NCBI RefSeq assembly: GCF_029867415.1
Contig: NW_026705765.1
Location: forward strand, 310,001-374,000
DNA length: 64,000 nucleotides
Reading direction: 5' to 3'
Source: Vicia villosa
Taxonomy: Eukaryota; Streptophyta; Magnoliopsida; Fabales; Fabaceae
The notes below the pieces were generated by a model that did not search any database, had not been told where the DNA came from, and was given only the letters and a program-made list of their open reading frames with translations. This document shows, piece by piece, positions 62,101 through 64,000 of this stretch. Both the position numbers and the translations under genes were made by a program. The stretch's first letter is position 1; each line of letters begins with the position of its first letter.

Positions 62101-64000
62101 CAAAATTCAAATCGTTTTAAAAACGAGCGATCACGATTCTTTTCAAAAACGGTAAACCATTTCTTTTTGATTTTCAAAGGAAACTATTGATTAAATCCTT
62201 TTAATTGATCAATTGATTTTCAAAACGATGTGGGGCCTCTCGAATATTAGAGAGTATAAGTCCCTTTCGTCTTTCTTTGTACAGTTTTTGTTTTAACAGA
62301 AAACGTTTTCCAAATAAACTTCCAAACAGTTTTTTTAACAAACAAATCTTTCAACTCTTTTTTAAACCATCCACCATGTTTTATGAAAATAAAACATGGG
62401 CCTCTCGAATATTAGAGAGTATAAGTCCCTTCTTTATACAGTTTTTCTTTGTACAGAAAACTCTTTCAAAACAAATCTTCAAACAGTTTTTCAAAAGCGA
62501 AACCTCGTGTCTGTAAATAAACAATCAACCATGTTTTGTAAATAACGCCATGGGCCTCCATGTAGGTATAAATCCCAAGCCCTTTTGTACATACCCACTC
62601 TAGTACATGAAATTAGGTATTTCATTGTACGCCTTTTGTACATATCTCAATCAATGTGTTTTTTAACTTTGAATAACAAACCAAAAATGAAGGTTTTCTT
62701 TAAATCTTCCCAAAAATATACCATGGGCCTCCATGTAGGTATAAGTCCCGAGCCCCTTTGTAAATACCTGTTTACATAGCTGTTGAATAAATTCAAATGG
62801 ACTTCTCCCCGAGTGTGAGTCCCAAGCCCTGTGTATACAAATGGATCATGCTTACAGGTATATTTCCTTCATAAACTCCATTATATACACACACTTTGTC
62901 ATATATGTATAACTGTTCATATTTGTTCATGTACTTGTTCATGTTTGTTCGTACTTGTTCATATGTGTGTTTGTGTTATATATGCTTATTCAACTTAGTA
63001 CAACACTAGGTTCCCCATAGCCTCCTATTGGGCTTCGTGCAAAGAATCTCCCTAGTTTAGGTTAGGACATAGAGTATGGTTTCCCGGTGAAATCGCTCTA
63101 AGAGCTCAAACCAACTATACCATGCCTCCCCTTGGGCTTTGTACAAACGAGTGACCCTCCCATAGCCTCCTCTTGGGCTTACAATGCAAGGACCCCGGAT
63201 TGTCCCTCCCATAGCCTCCTCTTGGGCTTACAATGCAAGGACCCTCGGATAGCCTCCTCTTGGGCTTCGTACAAGGACCCACGGGCTTCTTATAAGCATC
63301 CCCAATATCCAAATCAAATACCCTAGGAGATTAGACATTTTTCATCTCTATGCTAGGAGTATCTCTTATATATCATCACAAACAATCAATCAATCAAACT
63401 TCTTTTTGCCACAAGGCTGGCTAATCAATCCAACTTTCTTTTTGCCACAAGGCTGGCTAATCAATCAAACCGTTTTACCACCATACTGGATGATTAATCA
63501 AAGTTTTTGTCACAAGGCTGACTTCATTGAAACTTTTGCCACAAGGCTGGCTGATTAATCAAAGTTTTTGTCACAAGGCTGACTTCATTGAAACTTTTGC
63601 CACAAGGCTGGTTAAACAAAAACATCTTTATCATTCTAAGCACCCTAAGTGGCATGGCCCCGGGCTTATAATGAAAAGAGTTTCAAACAAAATCAAACAG
63701 ATGTATGTGATGATATAGATTAGATACATCTAGCATTTAGACGACATTTGTCTATTTTTCTTTGCTTCCACTAGCATAAGTGGGAACTACGATTGCTCTG
63801 ACTTTCTCAACATCCCTTTGAGAATACGTAGGCACAAGGTCGATCCTTGGCGAGCAAAACAAAACACAAAAACCACTCAAACCTTAGCACCCGTAGACCC
63901 CGAGCTACAGATGCTCTGATTCCCTCTAAGGGATATGTATGCAGAGGATCGCGATGATCTTTGCGAGCATAATCAAACAAACACCTTAGGTCCCACCTTT
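59157..64000 (+). repeat. 5' LTR of Ogre C (runs off the window)
   Basis: It starts TGTCATACCCCAATTTTTGAC at 59157 directly after the integrase frame of Ogre B. The candidate target duplication is GGCAT at 59152-59156. The visible 4,844 bp match the first part of the A and B LTRs; by comparison with A about 0.2 to 0.4 kb of LTR is missing at the right. TATA box at 60731-60738. Two CTCTCGAATATTAGAGAG modules near 62232 and 62399. Same subfamily as B. It could formally be a solo or 3' LTR; nothing downstream is visible to decide. Confidence 0.88.
61682..61750 (+). other. tRNA-like module with palindrome in Ogre C LTR
   Basis: Palindrome GACCACGCGCGTGGTC at 61682-61697, A-box-like TCCAGTTGGCTAAG at 61696-61709, B-box-like GAGTTCAACAC at 61736-61746. 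It is the same module as in Ogre B and in the same sense relative to the LTR. Confidence 0.55.

Overview
This is a plant nuclear window. It is AT-rich, with one intron-containing host gene set among LTR retrotransposons, a LINE, MITEs and a CACTA end. The very long Ogre-type LTRs (about 3.8 to 5.2 kb), the additional ORF upstream of gag, and Athila-type elements with a tRNA-Asp primer site point to a legume, most likely of the large-genome Fabeae group (pea, vetch, lentil, Lathyrus). The species is inferred, not shown. All calls were made by reading the sequence; no alignment or search was run, and element ends are given to the base only where TG..CA termini, target duplications or primer sites are visible.

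Layout. 1-1876: interior and right terminus of a CACTA transposon, with a long TA microsatellite. 2969-6545: a 5'-truncated, decayed LINE on the minus strand. 7373-8011: a solo LTR on the minus strand. 8594-8777: a MITE with a 9-bp target duplication. 10627-14269: the only clear host gene, a six-coding-exon RCD1/SRO-type gene (WWE, PARP-like and RST domains, about 544 residues). 15366-15905: a truncated LTR.

15906-64000 is one nested retrotransposon pile. Ogre F (minus; 3' LTR 15906-19679, 3' UTR 19680-23994 and 42569-42666) was hit twice. First, an Athila-type element D (23995-42568, minus, TSD GTCAT) landed in its 3' UTR. D's 5' LTR was then hit by a non-autonomous Athila relative E (35202-42255, minus, TSD ATGCC), and one LTR of E was hit by a 294-bp Mutator-like MITE (36099-36392, 9-bp TSD). 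Second, Ogre A (plus, from 42667) landed 98 bp beyond D. A's gag is interrupted by Ogre B (minus, 51566 on), and B's integrase by Ogre C (plus, 59157 on). E's two LTRs differ by about two substitutions and one base of indel outside the MITE, so E is very young and the MITE younger still; D's LTRs differ far more, which fits the nesting.

D carries a gag, a broken pol and an intact extra ORF. E carries only an ORF resembling the gag-protease linker of Athila, and shares D's primer site, polypurine tract and 3' hairpins, so E probably moved with proteins from an Athila relative. A carries the Ogre ORF1 and gag.

The least expected signals are not genes. They are short hairpins with constant loops and changing but still complementary stems: next to the polypurine tract in D and E, just after the stop codon in D and E, and as tandem modules in the Ogre 3' UTR. 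In addition, tRNA-like A/B-box modules lie in sense in all four Ogre LTRs, preceded in three of them by a perfect palindrome of differing sequence.
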